Of a stretch of DNA of 64,000 nucleotides, positions 10,221-25,050 are shown in pieces (the stretch's first letter is position 1; the number at the start of each line of letters is the position of its first letter). The notes under the pieces were generated by a model. That model saw only the letters and a list, made by a program, of their open reading frames with translations. It did not search any database and was not told the origin of the DNA. Where the stretch lies: NCBI GenBank assembly GCA_963920705.1, contig OY987233.1:868001-932000 (forward strand), written 5' to 3'. This DNA comes from Odiellus spinosus. Taxonomy: Eukaryota; Arthropoda; Arachnida; Opiliones; Phalangiidae. The position numbers were made by a program, and so were the translations under genes.

Positions 10221-11618
10221 ACATTTTTGAATTTATACTTGGGAAATTTGTGGATTTATACTTGGGAAATTTGTGGATTTATACTTGGGAAATTTGTGGA
10301 TTTATACTTGGGAAATTTGTGGATTTATACTTAGGAAATTTGTGGATTTACACTTGGCAAATTTGTGGATCTACACTTTGAAAATTTGTGGATCTACACT
10401 TGGGAAATTTGTGGATCTACACTTGGCAAATTTGTGGGTCTACACTTTGCAAATTTGTGGATCTACACTTGGGAAATTTGTGGATCTACACTTGGGAAAT
10501 TTTCTGATCTACACTTGGGAAATTTGTGGATCTACACTTGGGAAATTTGTGGATCTACACTTGAGAAATTTGTGGATCTACTCTTGGGAAATTGGATCTA
10601 CAGTAGGGAAATTTGTGGATCTACACTTGGGAAATTTGTGGATTTACACTTGGCAAATTTGTGGATCTACACTTGGTAAATTTGTGGATCTACACTTTGC
10701 AAATTTGTGGATCTACACTTGGCAATTTGTGGACCTACACTTGGCAAATTTCTGGATCTACACTTGTAAATTTGTGGATCTACACTTGGGAAATTTTTGG
10801 ATCTACACTTGGCAAATTTGTGGATCTACACTTTGCAAATTTGTGGATCTACACTTTGGAAATTTGTGGATCTACACTTGGCAATTTTGTGGGTCTACAC
10901 TTTGCAAATTTGTGGATCTACACTTGGGAAATTTGTGGATCTACACTTGGGAAATTTGTGGATCTCCACTTGGTAAATTTGTGGATCTACACTTGGTAAA
11001 TTTGTGGATCTACACTTGGCAAATTTGTGGATCTACACTTTGCAAATGTGTGGATCTACACTTTGCAAATGTGTGGATCTACACTTGGGAAATTTGTGGA
11101 TCTACACTTGGGAAATTTGTGGATCTACACTTGTGAAATTTGTGGATCTACACTTGTGAAATTTGTGGAGCTACGCTTGGGAAATATGTGGATCTACGCT
11201 TGGGAAATTTGTGGATCTACACATGGGAAATTTGTGGATCTACACTTGGGAAATTTGTGGATCTACACTTTTGAAATTTGTGGATATACATTTGGGAAAT
11301 ATGTGGATCTACACTTGGGAAATTTGTGGATCTACACTTGGAAAATTTGTGGATCTACACTTGGGAAATTTGTGGATCTACACTTGGGAAATTTGTGGAT
11401 CTACACTTGGGAAATTTGTGGATTTATACTTGCGAAATTTGTGGAATTATACTTGGGAAATTTGTGGATTTATACTTGGGAAATTTGTGGAATTATACTT
11501 GGGAAATTTGTGGAACTAGACTTGGGACATTTGTGGATCTAGACTTGGGACATTTGTGGATCTAGACTTGGGACATTTGTGGATCTAGACTTGGGACATT
11601 TGTGGATCTAGACTTGGG
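10221..11618 (+). repeat. HOR unit 7 (1398 bp, 61 monomers)
   Basis: Length is 61x23-5: the 20-bp monomer at 10583-10602 (-3) and two 22-bp monomers near 10722 and 10764. It has AAATGTGTGG monomers near 11046 and 11069, the first doubled GGAATTATA segment, and a C block of five opening with GGAACTAGAC. Confidence 0.8.
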
Positions 11619-12630
11619 ACATTTTTGAATTTATACTTGGGAAATTTGTGGATTTATACTTGGGAAATTTGTGGATTTATACTTGGGAAATTTGTGGATT
11701 TATACTTGGGAAATTTGTGGATTTATACTTAGGAAATTTGTGGATTTACACTTGGCAAATTTGTGGATCTACACTTTGAAAATTTGTGGATCTACACTTG
11801 GGAAATTTGTGGATCTACACTTGGCAAATTTGTGGGTCTACACTTTGCAAATTTGTGGATCTACACTTGGGAAATTTGTGGATCTACACTTGGGAAATTT
11901 GTGGATCTACACTTGGGAAATTTTCTGATCTACACTTGGGAAATTTGTGGATCTACACTTGGGAAATTTGTGGATCTACACTTGGGAAATTTGTGGATCT
12001 CCACTTGGTAAATTTGTGGATCTACACTTGGTAAATTTGTGGATCTACACTTGGCAAATTTGTGGATCTACACTTGGCAAATTTGTGGATCTACACTTGT
12101 CAAATTTGTGGGTCTACACTTTGCAAATTTGTGGATCTACACTTGGGAAATTTGTGGATCTACACTTGGGAAATTTGTGGATCTACACTTGTGAAATTTG
12201 TGGATCTACACTTGTGAAATTTGTGGAGCTTCGCTTGGGAAATTTGTGGATCTACGCTTGGGAAATTTGTGGATCTACACTTGGGAAATTTGTGGATCTA
12301 CACTTGGGAAATTTGTGGATCTACACTTTTGAAATTTGTGGATATACATTTGGGAAATATGTGGATCTACACTTGGGAAATTTGTGGATCTACACTTGGA
12401 AAATTTGTGGATCTACACTTGGGAAATTTGTGGATCTACACTTGGGAAATTTGTGGATCTACACTTGGGAAATTTGTGGATTTATACTTGGGAAATTTGT
12501 GGAATTATACTTGGGAAATTTGTAGATCTAGACTTGGGACATTTGTGGATCTAGACTTGGGACATTTGTGGATCTAGACTTGGGACATTTGTGGATCTAG
12601 ACTTGGGACATTTGTGGATCTAGACTTGGG
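11619..12630 (+). repeat. HOR unit 8 (1012 bp, exactly 44 monomers)
   Basis: Has the TTTTCTGATC monomer but not the 20-bp monomer that normally follows it, so a deletion starts just after it. C block of five, its first monomer reading TGTAGATCTAGAC. Confidence 0.8.
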
Positions 12631-15105
12631 ACATTTTTGAATTTATACTTGGGAAATTTGTGGATTTATACTTGGGAAATTTGTGGATTTATACTTGGGA
12701 AATTTGTGGATTTATACTTGGGAAATTTGTGGATTTATACTTAGGAAATTTGTGGATTTACACTTGGCAAATTTGTGGATCTACACTTTGAAAATTTGTG
12801 GATCTACACTTGGGAAATTTGTGGATCTACACTTGGCAAATTTGTGGGTCTACACTTTGCAAATTTGTGGATCTACACTTGGGAAATTTGTGGATCTACA
12901 CTTGGGAAATTTTCTGATCTACACTTGGGAAATTTGTGGATCTACACTTGGGAAATTTGTGGATCTACACTTGAGAAATTTGTGGATCTACTCTTGGGAA
13001 ATTTTATCTACAGTAGGGAAATTTGTGGATCTACACTTGGGAAATTTGTGGATTTACACTTGGCATATTTGTGGATCTACACTTGGTAAATTTGTGGATC
13101 TACACTTTGCAAATTTGTGGATCTACACTTGGCAAATTTGTGGATCTACACTTGGCAAATTTCTGGATCTACACTTGGCAAATTTTTGGATCTACACTTG
13201 GGAAATTTTTGGATCTACACTTGGCAAATTTGTGGATCTACACTTTGCAAATTTGTGGATCTACACTTTGGAAATTTGTGGATCTACACTTGGCAATTTT
13301 GTGGGTCTACACTTTGCAAATTTGTGGATCTACTCTTGGGAAATTTTATCTACAGTAGGGAAATTTGTGGATCTACACTTGGGAAATTTGTGGATTTACA
13401 CTTGGCAAATTTGTGGATCTACACTTGGTAAATTTGTGGATCTACACTTTGCAAATTTGTGGATCTACACTTGGGAAATTTGTGGATCTCCACTTGGTAA
13501 ATTTGTGGATCTACACTTGGTAAATTTGTGGATCTACACTTGGCAAATTTGTGGATCTACACTTGGCAAATTTGTGGATCTACACTTTGCAAATGTGTGG
13601 ATCTACACTTGGGAAATTTGTGGATCTACACTTGGGAAATTTGTGGATCTACACTTGTGAAATTTGTGGATCTACACTTGTGAAATTTGTGGAGCTACGC
13701 TTGGGAAATATGTGGATCTACGCTTGGGAAATTTGTGGATCTACACATGGGAAATTTGTGGATCTACACTTTGAAAATTTGTGGATCTACACTTGGGAAA
13801 TTTGTGGATTTATACTTAGGAAATTTGTGGATTTACACTTGGCAAATTTGTGGATCTACACTTTGAAAATTTGTGGATCTACACTTGGGAAATTTGTGGA
13901 TCTACACTTGGCAAATTTGTGGGTCTACACTTTGCAAATTTGTGGATCTACACTTGGGAAATTTGTGGATCTACACTTGGGAAATTTTCTGATCTACACT
14001 TGGGAAATTTGTGGATCTACACTTGGGAAATTTGTGGATCTACACTTGAGAAATTTGTGGATCTACTCTTGGGAAATTTTATCTACAGTAGGGAAATTTG
14101 TGGATCTACACTTGGGAAATATGTGGATTTACACTTGGCAAATTTGTGGATCTACACTTGGTAAATTTGTGGATCTACACTTTGCAAATTTGTGGATCTA
14201 CACTTGGCAAATTTCTGGATCTACACTTGGCAAATTTTTGGATCTACACTTGGGAAATTTTTGGATCTACACTTGGCAAATTTGTGGATCTACACTTTGC
14301 AAATTTGTGGATCTACACTTTGGAAATTTGTGGATCTACACTTGGCAATTTTGTGGGTCTACACTTTGCAAATTTGTGGATCTACACTTGGGAAATTTGT
14401 GGATCTACACTTGGGAAATTTGTGGATCTCCACTTGGTAAATTTGTGGATCTACACTTGGTAAATTTGTGGATCTACACTTGGCAAATTTGTGGATCTAC
14501 ACTTGGCAAATTTGTGGATCTACACTTTGCAAATGTGTGGATCTACACTTGGGAAATTTGTGGATCTACACTTGGGAAATTTGTGGATCTACACTTGTGA
14601 AATTTGTGGATCTACACTTGTGAAATTTGTGGAGCTACGCTTGGGAAATATGTGGATCTACGCTTGGGAAATTTGTGGATCTACACATGGGAAATTTGTG
14701 GATCTACACTTGGGAAATTTGTGGATCTACACTTTTGAAATTTGTGGATATACATTTGGGAAATATGTGGATCTACACTTGGGAAATTTGTGGATCTACA
14801 CTTGGAAAATTTGTGGATCTACACTTGGGAAATTTGTGGATCTACACTTGGGAAATTTGTGGATCTACACTTGGGAAATTTGTGGATTTATACTTGGGAA
14901 ATTTGTGGAATTATACTTGGGAAATTTGTGGATTTATACTTGGGAAATTTGTGGAATTATACTTGGGAAATTTGTGGAACTAGACTTGGGACATTTGTGG
15001 ATCTAGACTTGGGACATTTGTGGATCTAGACTTGGGACATTTGTGGATCTAGACTTGGGACATTTGTGGATCTAGACTTGGGACATTTGTGGATCTAGAC
15101 TTGAT
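12631..15105 (+). repeat. Compound HOR unit 9 (2475 bp, 108 monomers)
   Basis: Two units fused without the usual C block and B run between them (join near 13760-13815). The TTAGGAAA marker recurs at 12740 and 13815, 1075 bp apart. Three 20-bp monomers (12993, 13335, 14068) all carry a local variant, AAATTTTATCTACAG, in place of AAATTGGATCTACA. C block of six, ending in a unique TTGATACATT. Confidence 0.8.
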
Positions 15106-16459
15106 ACATTTTTGAATTTATACTTGGGAAATTTGTTGATTTATACTTGGGAAATTTGTGGATTTATACTTGGGAAATTTGTGGATTTATACTTGGGAAA
15201 TTTGTGGATTTATACTTAGGAAATTTGTGGATTTACACTTGGCAAATTTGTGGATCTACACTTTGAAAATTTGTGGATCTACACTTGGGAAATTTGTGGA
15301 TCTACACTTGGCAAATTTGTGGGTCTACACTTTGCAAATTTGTGGATCTACACTTGGGAAATTTGTGGATCTACACTTGGGAAATTTGTGGATCTACACT
15401 TGGGAAATTTTCTGATCTACACTTGGGAAATTTGTGGATCTACACTTGGGAAATTTGTGGATCTACTCTTGGGAAATTGGATCTACACTAGGGAAATTTG
15501 TGGATCTACACTTGGGAAATTTGTGGATCTACACTTGGTAAATTTGTGGATCTACACTCTGCAAATTTGTGGATCTACACTTGGCAAATTTGTGGATCTA
15601 CACTTGGCAAATTTGTGGATCTACACTTGGCAAATTTCTGGATCTACACTTGGCAAATTTGTGGATCTAAACTTGGGAAATTTTTGGATCTACACTTGGC
15701 AAATTTGTGGATCTACACTTTGCAAATTTGTGGACCTACACTTGGGAAATTTGTGGATCTACACTTGGCAATTTTGTGGGTCTACACTTTGCAAATTTGT
15801 GGATCTACACTTGGGAAATTTGTGGATCTACACTTGGGAAATTTGTGGATCTACACTTGGTAAATTTGTGGATCTACACTTGGGAAATTTTTGGATCTAC
15901 ACTTGGGAAATTTGTGGGTCTACACTTTGCAAATTTGTGGATCTACACTTGGGAAATTTTTGGATCTACACTTGGGAAATTTGTGGATCTATACTTGTGA
16001 AATTTGTGGAGCTACGCTTGGGAAATATGTGGATCTACGCTTGGGAAATTTGTGGATCTACACATGGGAAATTTGTGGATCTACACTTGGGAAATTTGTG
16101 GGTCTACACTTTTGAAATTTGTGGATATACATTTGGGAAATATGTGGATCTACACTTGGGAAATTTGTGGATCTACACTTGGAAAATTTGTGGATCTACA
16201 CTTGGGAAATTTGTGGATCTACACTTGGGAAATTTGTGGATCTACACTTGGGAAATTTGTGGATTTATACTTGGGAAATTTGTGGAATTATACTTGGGAA
16301 ATTTGTGGATTTATACTTGGGAAATTTGTGGATTTATACTTGGGAAATTTGTGGAATTATACTTGGGAAATTTGTGGAACTAGACTTGGGACATTTGTGG
16401 ATCTAGACTTGGGACATTTGTGGATCTAGACTTGGCACATTTGTGGATCTAGACTTGGG
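15106..16459 (+). repeat. HOR unit 10 (1354 bp, 59 monomers)
   Basis: 59x23-3, with the 20-bp monomer at 15468. It introduces CTCTGCAAA and GGACCTACAC monomers that persist in later units. C block of four, one monomer reading TTGGCACATT. Confidence 0.8.
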
Positions 16460-17860
16460 ACATTTTTGAATTTATACTTGGGAAATTTGTGGATTTATAC
16501 TTGGGAAATTTGTGGATTTATACTTGGGAAATTTGTGGATTTATACTTGGGAAATTTGTGGATTTATACTTAGGAAATTTGTGGATTTACACTTGGCAAA
16601 TTTGTGGATCTACACTTTGAAAATTTGTGGATCTACACTTGGGAAATTTGTGGATCTACACTTGGCAAATTTGTGGGTCTACACTTTGCAAATTTGTGGA
16701 TCTACACTTGGGAAATTTGTGGATCTACACTTGGGAAATTTGTGGATCTACACTTGGGAAATTTTCTGATCTACACTTGGGAAATTTGTGGATCTACACT
16801 TGGGAAATTTGTGGATCTACTCTTGGGAAATTGGATCTACACTAGGGAAATTTGTGGATCTACACTTGGGAAATTTGTGGATTTACACTTGGCAAATTTG
16901 TGGATCTACACTTGGTAAATTTGTGGATCTACACTCTGCAAATTTGTGGATCTACACTTGGCAAATTTGTGGATCTACACTTGGCAAATTTGTGGATCTA
17001 CACTTGGCAAATTTCTGGATCTACACTTGGCAAATTTGTGGATCTAAACTTGGGAAATTTTTGGATCTACACTTGGCAAATTTGTGGATCTACACTTTGC
17101 AAATTTGTGGACCTACACTTGGGAATATTTGTGGATCTACACTTGGCAATTTTGTGGGTCTACACTTTGCAAATTTGTGGATCTACACTTGGGAAATTTG
17201 TGGATCTACACTTGGGAAATTTGTGGATCTACACTTGGTAAATTTGTGGATCTACACTTGGGAAATTTTTGGATCTACACTTGGGAAATTTGTGGGTCTA
17301 CACTTTGCAAATTTGTGGATCTACACTTGGGAAATTTTTGGATCTACACTTGGGAAATTTGTGGATCTACACTTGTGAAATTTGTGGAGCTACGCTTGGG
17401 AAATATGTGGATCTACGCTTGGGAAATTTGTGGATCTACACATGGGAAATTTGTGGATCTACACTTGGGAAATTTGTGGATCTACACTTTTGAAATTTGT
17501 GGATATACATTTGGGAAATATGTGGATCTACACTTGGGAAATTTGTGGATCTACACTTGGAAAATTTGTGGATCTACACTTGGGAAATTTGTGGATCTAC
17601 ACTTGGGAAATTTGTGGATCTACACTTGGGAAATTTGTGGATTTATACTTGGGAAATTTGTGGAATTATACTTGGGAAATTTGTGGATTTATACTTGGGA
17701 AATTTGTGGAATTATACTTGGGAAATTTGTGGAACTAGACTTGGGACATTTGTGGATCTAGACTTGGGACATTTGTGGATCTAGACTTGGGACATTTGTG
17801 GATCTAGACTTGGGACATTTGTGGATCTAGACTTGGGACATTTGTGGATCTAGACTTGGG
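16460..17860 (+). repeat. HOR unit 11 (1401 bp, 61 monomers)
   Basis: One 20-bp monomer at 16822 and one 24-bp monomer near 17123 (GGGAATATTTG) give 61x23-3+1. C block of six. Confidence 0.8.
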
Positions 17861-18896
17861 ACATTTTTGAATTTATACTTGGGAAATTTGTGGATTTATA
17901 CTTGGGAAATTTGTGGATTTATACTTGGGAAATTTGTGGATTTATACTTAGGAAATTTGTGCATTTACACTTGGCAAATTTGTGGATCTACACTTTGAAA
18001 ATTTGTGGATCTACACTTGGGAAATTTGTGGATCTACACTTGGCAAATTTGTGGGTCTACACTTTGCAAATTTGTGGATCTACACTTGGGAAATTTGTGG
18101 ATCTACACTTGGGAAATTTGTGGATCTACACTTTGCAAATTTGTGGACCTACACTTGGGAATATTTGTGGATCTACACTTGGCAATTTTGTGGGTCTACA
18201 CTTTGCAAATTTGTGGATCTACACTTGGGAAATTTGTGGATCTACACTTGGGAAATTTGTGGATCTACACTTGGTAAATTTGTGGATCTACACTTGGGAA
18301 ATTTTTGGATCTACACTTGGGAAATTTGTGGGTCTACACTTTGCAAATTTGTGGATCTACACTTGGGAAATTTTTGGATCTACACTTGGGAAATTTGTGG
18401 ATCTACACTTGTGAAATTTGTGGAGCTACGCTTGGGAAATATGTGGATCTACGCTTGGGAAATTTGTGGATCTACACATGGGAAATTTGTGGATCTACAC
18501 TTGGGAAATTTGTGGATCTACACTTTTGAAATTTGTGGATATACATTTGGGAAATATGTGGATCTACACTTGGGAAATTTGTGGATCTACACTTGGAAAA
18601 TTTGTGGATCTACACTTGGGAAATTTGTGGATCTACACTTGGGAAATTTGTGGATCTACACTTGGGAAATTTGTGGATTTATACTTGGGAAATTTGTGGA
18701 ATTATACTTGGGAAATTTGTGGATTTATACTTGGGAAATTTGTGGAATTATACTTGGGAAATTTGTGGAACTAGACTTGGGACATTTGTGGATCTAGACT
18801 TGGGACATTTGTGGATCTAGACTTGGGACATTTGTGGATCTAGACTTGGGACATTTGTGGATCTAGACTTGGGACATTTGTGGATCTAGACTTGGG
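17861..18896 (+). repeat. HOR unit 12 (1036 bp, 45 monomers)
   Basis: Like unit 11, including the GGGAATATTTG monomer (near 18159), but missing about 16 monomers around the 20-bp monomer. It has GTGCATTTAC in place of GTGGATTTAC near 17960. C block of six. Confidence 0.8.
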
Positions 18897-20251
18897 ACAT
18901 TTTTGAATTTATACTTGGGAAATTTGTGGATTTATACTTGGGAAATTTGTGGATTTATACTTGGGAAATTTGTGGATTTATACTTAGGAAATTTGTGCAT
19001 TTACACTTGGCAAATTTGTGGATCTACACTTTGAAAATTTGTGGATCTACACTTGGGAAATTTGTGGATCTACACTTGGCAAATTTGTGGGTCTACACTT
19101 TGCAAATTTGTGGATCTACACTTGGGAAATTTGTGGATCTACACTTGGGAAATTTGTGGATCTACACTTGGGAAATTTTCTGATCTACACTTGGGAAATT
19201 TGTGGATCTACGCTTGGGAAATTTGTGGATCTACTCTTGGGAAATTGGATCTACACTAGGGAAATTTGTGGATCTACACTTGGGAAATTTGTGGATCTAC
19301 ACTCTGCAAATTTGTGGATCTACACTTGGCAAATTTGTGGATCTACACTTGGCAAATTTGTGGATCTACACTTGGCAAATTTCTGGATCTACACTTGGCA
19401 AATTTGTGGATCTAAACTTGGGAAATTTTTGGATCTACACTTGGCAAATTTGTGGATCTACACTTTGCAAATTTGTGGACCTACACTTGGGAATATTTGT
19501 GGATCTACACTTGGCAATTTTGTGGGTCTACACTTTGAAAATTTGTGGATCTACACTTGGGAAATTTGTGGATCTACACTTGGGAAATTTGTGGATCTAC
19601 ACTTGGTAAATTTGTGGATCTACACTTGGGAAATTTTTGGATCTACACTTGGGAAATTTGTGGGTCTACACTTTGCAAATTTGTGGATCTACACTTGGGA
19701 AATTTTTGGATCTACACTTGGGAAATTTGTGGATCTACACTTGTGAAATTTGTGGAGCTACGCTTGGGAAATATGTGGATCTACGCTTGGGAAATTTGTG
19801 GATCTACACATGGGAAATTTGTGGATCTACACTTGGGAAATTTGTGGATCTACACTTTTGAAATTTGTGGATATACATTTGGGAAATATGTGGATCTACA
19901 CTTGGGAAATTTGTGGATCTACACTTGGAAAATTTGTGGATCTACACTTGGGAAATTTGTGGATCTACACTTGGGAAATTTGTGGATCTACACTTGGGAA
20001 ATTTGTGGATTTATACTTGGGAAATTTGTGGAATTATACTTGGGAAATTTGTGGATTTATACTTGGGAAATTTGTGGAATTATGCTTGGGAAATTTGTGG
20101 AACTAGACTTGGGACATTTGTGGATCTAGACTTGGGACATTTGTGGATCTAGACTTGGGACATTTGTGGATCTAGACTTGGGACATTTGTGGATCTAGAC
20201 TTGGGACATTTGTGGATCTAGACTTGGGACATTTGTGGATCTAGACTTGGG
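18897..20251 (+). repeat. HOR unit 13 (1355 bp, 59 monomers)
   Basis: Keeps both the 20-bp monomer (near 19236) and GGGAATATTTG (near 19490), plus the GTGCATTTAC variant. C block of seven. Confidence 0.8.
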
Positions 20252-21650
20252 ACATTTTTGAATTTATACTTGGGAAATTTGTGGATTTATACTTGGGAAA
20301 TTTGTGGATTTATACTTGGGAAATTTGTGGATTTATACTTGGGAAATTTGTGGATTTATACTTAGGAAATTTGTGCATTTACACTTGGCAAATTTGTGGA
20401 TCTACACTTTGAAAATTTGTGGATCTACACTTGGGAAATTTGTGGATCTACACTTGGCAAATTTGTGGGTCTACACTTTGCAAATTTGTGGATCTACACT
20501 TGGGAAATTTGTGGATCTACACTTGGGAAATTTGTGGATCTACACTTGGGAAATTTTCTGATCTACACTTGGGAAATTTGTGGATCTACACTTGGGAAAT
20601 TTGTGGATCTACTCTTGGGAAATTGGATCTACACTAGGGAAATTTGTGGATCTACACTTGGGAAATTTGTGGATTTACACTTGGCAAATTTGTGGATCTA
20701 CACTTGGTAAATTTGTGGATCTACACTCTGCAAATTTGTGGATCTACACTTGGCAAATTTGTGGATCTACACTTGGCAAATTTGTGGATCTACACTTGGC
20801 AAATTTCTGGATCTACACTTGGCAAATTTGTGGATCTAAACTTGGGAAATTTTTGGATCTACACTTGGCAAATTTGTGGATCTACACTTTGCAAATTTGT
20901 GGACCTACACTTGGGAAATTTGTGGATCTACACTTGGCAATTTTGTGGGTCTACACTTTGCAAATTTGTGGATCTACACTTGGGAAATTTGTGGATCTAC
21001 ACTTGGGAAATTTGTGGATCTACACTTGGTAAATTTGTGGATCTACACTTGGGAAATTTTTGGATCTACACTTGGGAAATTTGTGGGTCTACACTTTGTA
21101 AATTTGTGGATCTACACTTGGGAAATTTTTGGATCTACACTTGGGAAATTTGTGGATCTACACTTGTGAAATTTGTGGAGCTACGCTTGGGAAATTTGTG
21201 GATCTACGCTTGGGAAATTTGTGGATCTACACTTGGGAAATTTGTGGATCTACACTTGGGAAATTTGTGGATCTACACTTTTGAAATTTGTGGTTCTACA
21301 CAAGGAAATTTGTGGATTTATACTTGGGAAATATGTGGATCTACACTTGGGAAATTTGTGGATCTACACTTGGAAAATTTGTGGATCTACACTTGGGAAA
21401 TTTGTGGATCTACACTTGGGAAATTTGTGGATCTACACTTGGGAAATTTGTGGATTTATACTTGGGAAATTTGTGGAATTATACTTGGGAAATTTGTGGA
21501 TCTAGACTTGGGACATTTGTGGATCTAGACTTGGGACATTTGTGGATCTAGACTTGGGACATTTGTGGATCTAGACTTGGGACATTTGTGGATCTAGACT
21601 TGGGACATTTGTGGATCTAGACTTGGGACATTTGTGAATCTAGACTTGGG
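20252..21650 (+). repeat. HOR unit 14 (1399 bp, 61 monomers)
   Basis: The 20-bp monomer lies near 20614. A 22-bp monomer near 21299 (ACACAAGGAAATTTG) replaces the AAATATGTGG precursor segment. GGTTCTACAC first appears here. C block of seven with GTGAATCTAGAC next to last, the form kept in later units. Confidence 0.8.
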
Positions 21651-24600
21651 ACATTTTTGAATTTATACTTGGGAAATTTGTGGATTTATACTTGGGAAAT
21701 TTGTGGATTCATACTTGGGAAATTTGTGGATTTATACTTAGGAAATTTGTGGATTTACACTTGGCAAATTTGTGGATCTACACTTTGAAAATTTGTGGAT
21801 CTACACTTGGGAAATTTGTGGATCTACACTTGGCAAATTTGTGGGTCTACACTTTGCAAATTTGTGGATCTACACTTTGGAAATTTGTGGATCTACACTT
21901 GGGAAATTTGTGGATCTACACTTGGGAAATTTTCTGACCTACACTTGGGAAATTTGTGGATCTACACTTGGGAAATTTGTGGATCTACTCTTGGGAAATT
22001 GGATCTACACTAGGGAAATTTGTGGATCTACACTTGGGAAATTTGTGGATTTACACTTGACAAATTTGTGGATCTACACTTGGTAAATTTGTGGATCTAC
22101 ACTTGGCAAATTTGTGGATCTACACTTGTCAAATTTGTGGATCTACACTTGGCAAATTTCTGGATCTACACTTGGCAAATTTGTGGATCTACACTTGGGA
22201 AATTTTTAATCTACACTTGGCAAATTTGTGGATCTAAACTTTGCAAATTTGTGGACCTACACTTGGGAAATTTGTGGATCTACACTTGGCAATTTTGTGG
22301 GTCTACACTTTGCAAATTTGTGGATCTACACTTGGGAAATTTGTGGATCTACACTTGGGAAATTTGTGGATCTACACCTGGGAAATTTGTGGATCTACAC
22401 TTGGCAAATTTGTGGATCTACACTTGGCAAATTTGTGGATCTACACTTGGCAAATTTGTGGGTCTACACTTTGCAAATTTGTGGATCTACACTTGGGAAA
22501 TTTGTGGATCTACACTTGGAAAATTTGTGGATCTACACTTGGGAAATTTGTGGGTCTACACTTTGCAAATTTGTGGATCTACACTTGGTAAATTTTTGGG
22601 TCTACACTTGGGAAATTTGTAGATCTACACTTGGGAAATTTGTGGATCTACACTTGGGAAATTTGTGGATCTACACTTGGGAAATTTGTGGATTTATACT
22701 TGGGAAATTTGTGGAATTATACTTGGGAAATTTGTGGATTTATACTTCGGAAATTTGTGGATTTATACTTGGGAAATTTGTGGATTTATACTTGGGAAAT
22801 TTGTGGATTTATACTTGAGAAATTTTTGGGTCTAGTCTTTGGACATTTGTGGATCTAGACTTGGGACATTTGTGGATCTAGACTTGGGACATTTGTGGAT
22901 CTATACTTGGGAAATTTGTGGATTTATACTTGGGAAATTTGTGGATTTATACTTGGGAAATTTGTGGATTTATACTTGGGAAATTTGTGGATTTATATTT
23001 GGGAAATTTGTTTATTTATACTTGGGAAATTTGTGGATTTATACTTAGGAAATTTGTGGATTTACACTTGGCAAATTTATGGATCTACACTTGGGAAATT
23101 TTCTGATCTACACTTGGGAAATTTGTGGATCTACACTTGGGAAATTTGTGGATCTACACTTGAGAAATTTGTGGATCTACTCTTGGCAAATTTCTGGATT
23201 TTCACTTGGCAAATTTGTGGATCTACACTTGGTAAATTTGTGGATCTACACTTTGCAAATTTGTGGATCTACACTTGGCAAATTTGTGGATCTACACTTG
23301 GCAAATTTCTGGATCTACACTTGGCAAATTTGTGGATCTACACTTGGGAAATTTTTGGATCTACACTTGGCAAATTTGTGGATCTACACTTTGCAAATTT
23401 GTGGATCTACACTTTGGAAATTTGTGGATCTACACTTGGCAATTTTGTGGGTCTACACTTTGCAAATTGGTGGATCTACACTTGGGAAATTTGTGGATCT
23501 ACACTTGGGAAATTTGTGGATCTCCACTTGGTAAATTTGTGGATCTACACTTGGTAAATTTGTGGATCTACACTTGGCAAATTTGTGGATCTACACTTGG
23601 CAAATTATGGATCTACACTTGGCAAATTTGTGGATCTACACTTGTCAAATTTGTGGATCTACACTTGGCAAATTTGTGGATCTACACTTGGCAAATTTTG
23701 TGGATCTACACTTGGCAAATTTATGGATCTACACTTGGCAAATTTTTGGATCTACACTTTGCAAATTTGTGGATCTACACTTGGGAAATTTGTGGATCTA
23801 CACTTGGGAAATTTGTGGATCTACACTTGGGAAATTTGTGGATCTACACTTGGGTAATTTGTGGATCTACACTTGGGAAATTTGTGGATCTACACTTGGG
23901 AAATTTGTGGATCTACACTTGGGAAATTTGTGAATTTATACTTGGGAAATTTGTGGATTTATACTTGGGAAATTTGTGGATTTATACTTGGGAAATTTGT
24001 GGATTTATACTTGGGAAATTTGTGGATTTATATTTGGGAAATTTGTTTATTTATACTTGGGAAATTTGTGGATTTATACTTGGAAAATTTGTGGATTTAT
24101 ACTTGGGAAATTTGTGGATTAATACTTGGGAAATTTGTGGATTTATACTTAGGAAATTTGTGGATTTACACTTTTCAAATTTATGGATCTTCACTTGGAA
24201 AATTTGTGGATCTACACTTGGTAATTTTGTGGATCTACACTTGGAAAATTTGTGGATCTACACTTGGGAAATTTGTGGATCTACACTTGGGAAATTTGTG
24301 GATCTACACTTGGGAAATTTGTGGATTTATACTTGGGAAATTTGTAGATTTATACTTGTGAAATTTATGGATTTATATTTGGGAAATTTGTTTATTTATA
24401 CTTGGGAAATTTGTGGATTTATACTTGGAAAATTTGTGGATTTATACTTGGGAAATTTGTGGATTTATACTTGGGAAATTTGTGGATTTATACTTGGGAA
24501 ATTTGTGGATTTATACTTAGGAAATTTGTGGATTTACACTTGGCAAATTTATGGATCTACACTTGGTAAATTTGTGGATCTACACTTGGCAAATTTGTGG

Positions 24601-25050
24601 ATCTAAACTTGGCAAATTTGTGGATCTACACTTGGAAAATTTGTTAATCTACACTTGGCAAATTTGTGGATCTACACTTGGCAAATTTGTTTATCTATAC
24701 TTTGCAAATTTGTGGATCTACACTTGGGAAATTTGTGGATCTACACTTGGCAAATTTGTGGGTCTACACTTGGGAAATTTTTGGATCTACACTTGGGAAA
24801 TTTGTGGATTTATACTTGGGAAATTTGTGGAATTATACTTGGGAAATTTGTGGATTTATACTTGGGAAATTTGTGGAATTATACTTGGGAAATTTGTGGA
24901 ATTATACTTGGGAAATTTGTGGAACTAGACTTGGGACATTTGTGGATCTAGACTTGGGACATTTGTGGATCTAGACTTGGGACATTTGTGGATCTAGACT
25001 TGGGACATTTGTGGATCTAGACTTGGGACATTTGTGGATCTAGACTTGGG
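21651..25050 (+). repeat. Long HOR block Y, copy 1 (3400 bp, 148 monomers)
   Basis: Starts like the 1377-bp units (GGATTCATAC, 20-bp monomer near 21988), then diverges into a long block with its own 22- and 24-bp monomers near 22201, 23600 and 23690. It has a three-monomer mini C block near 22830-22890 and GTTTATTTATAC monomers. It is repeated 7531 bp later (29182-32581). Confidence 0.85.
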
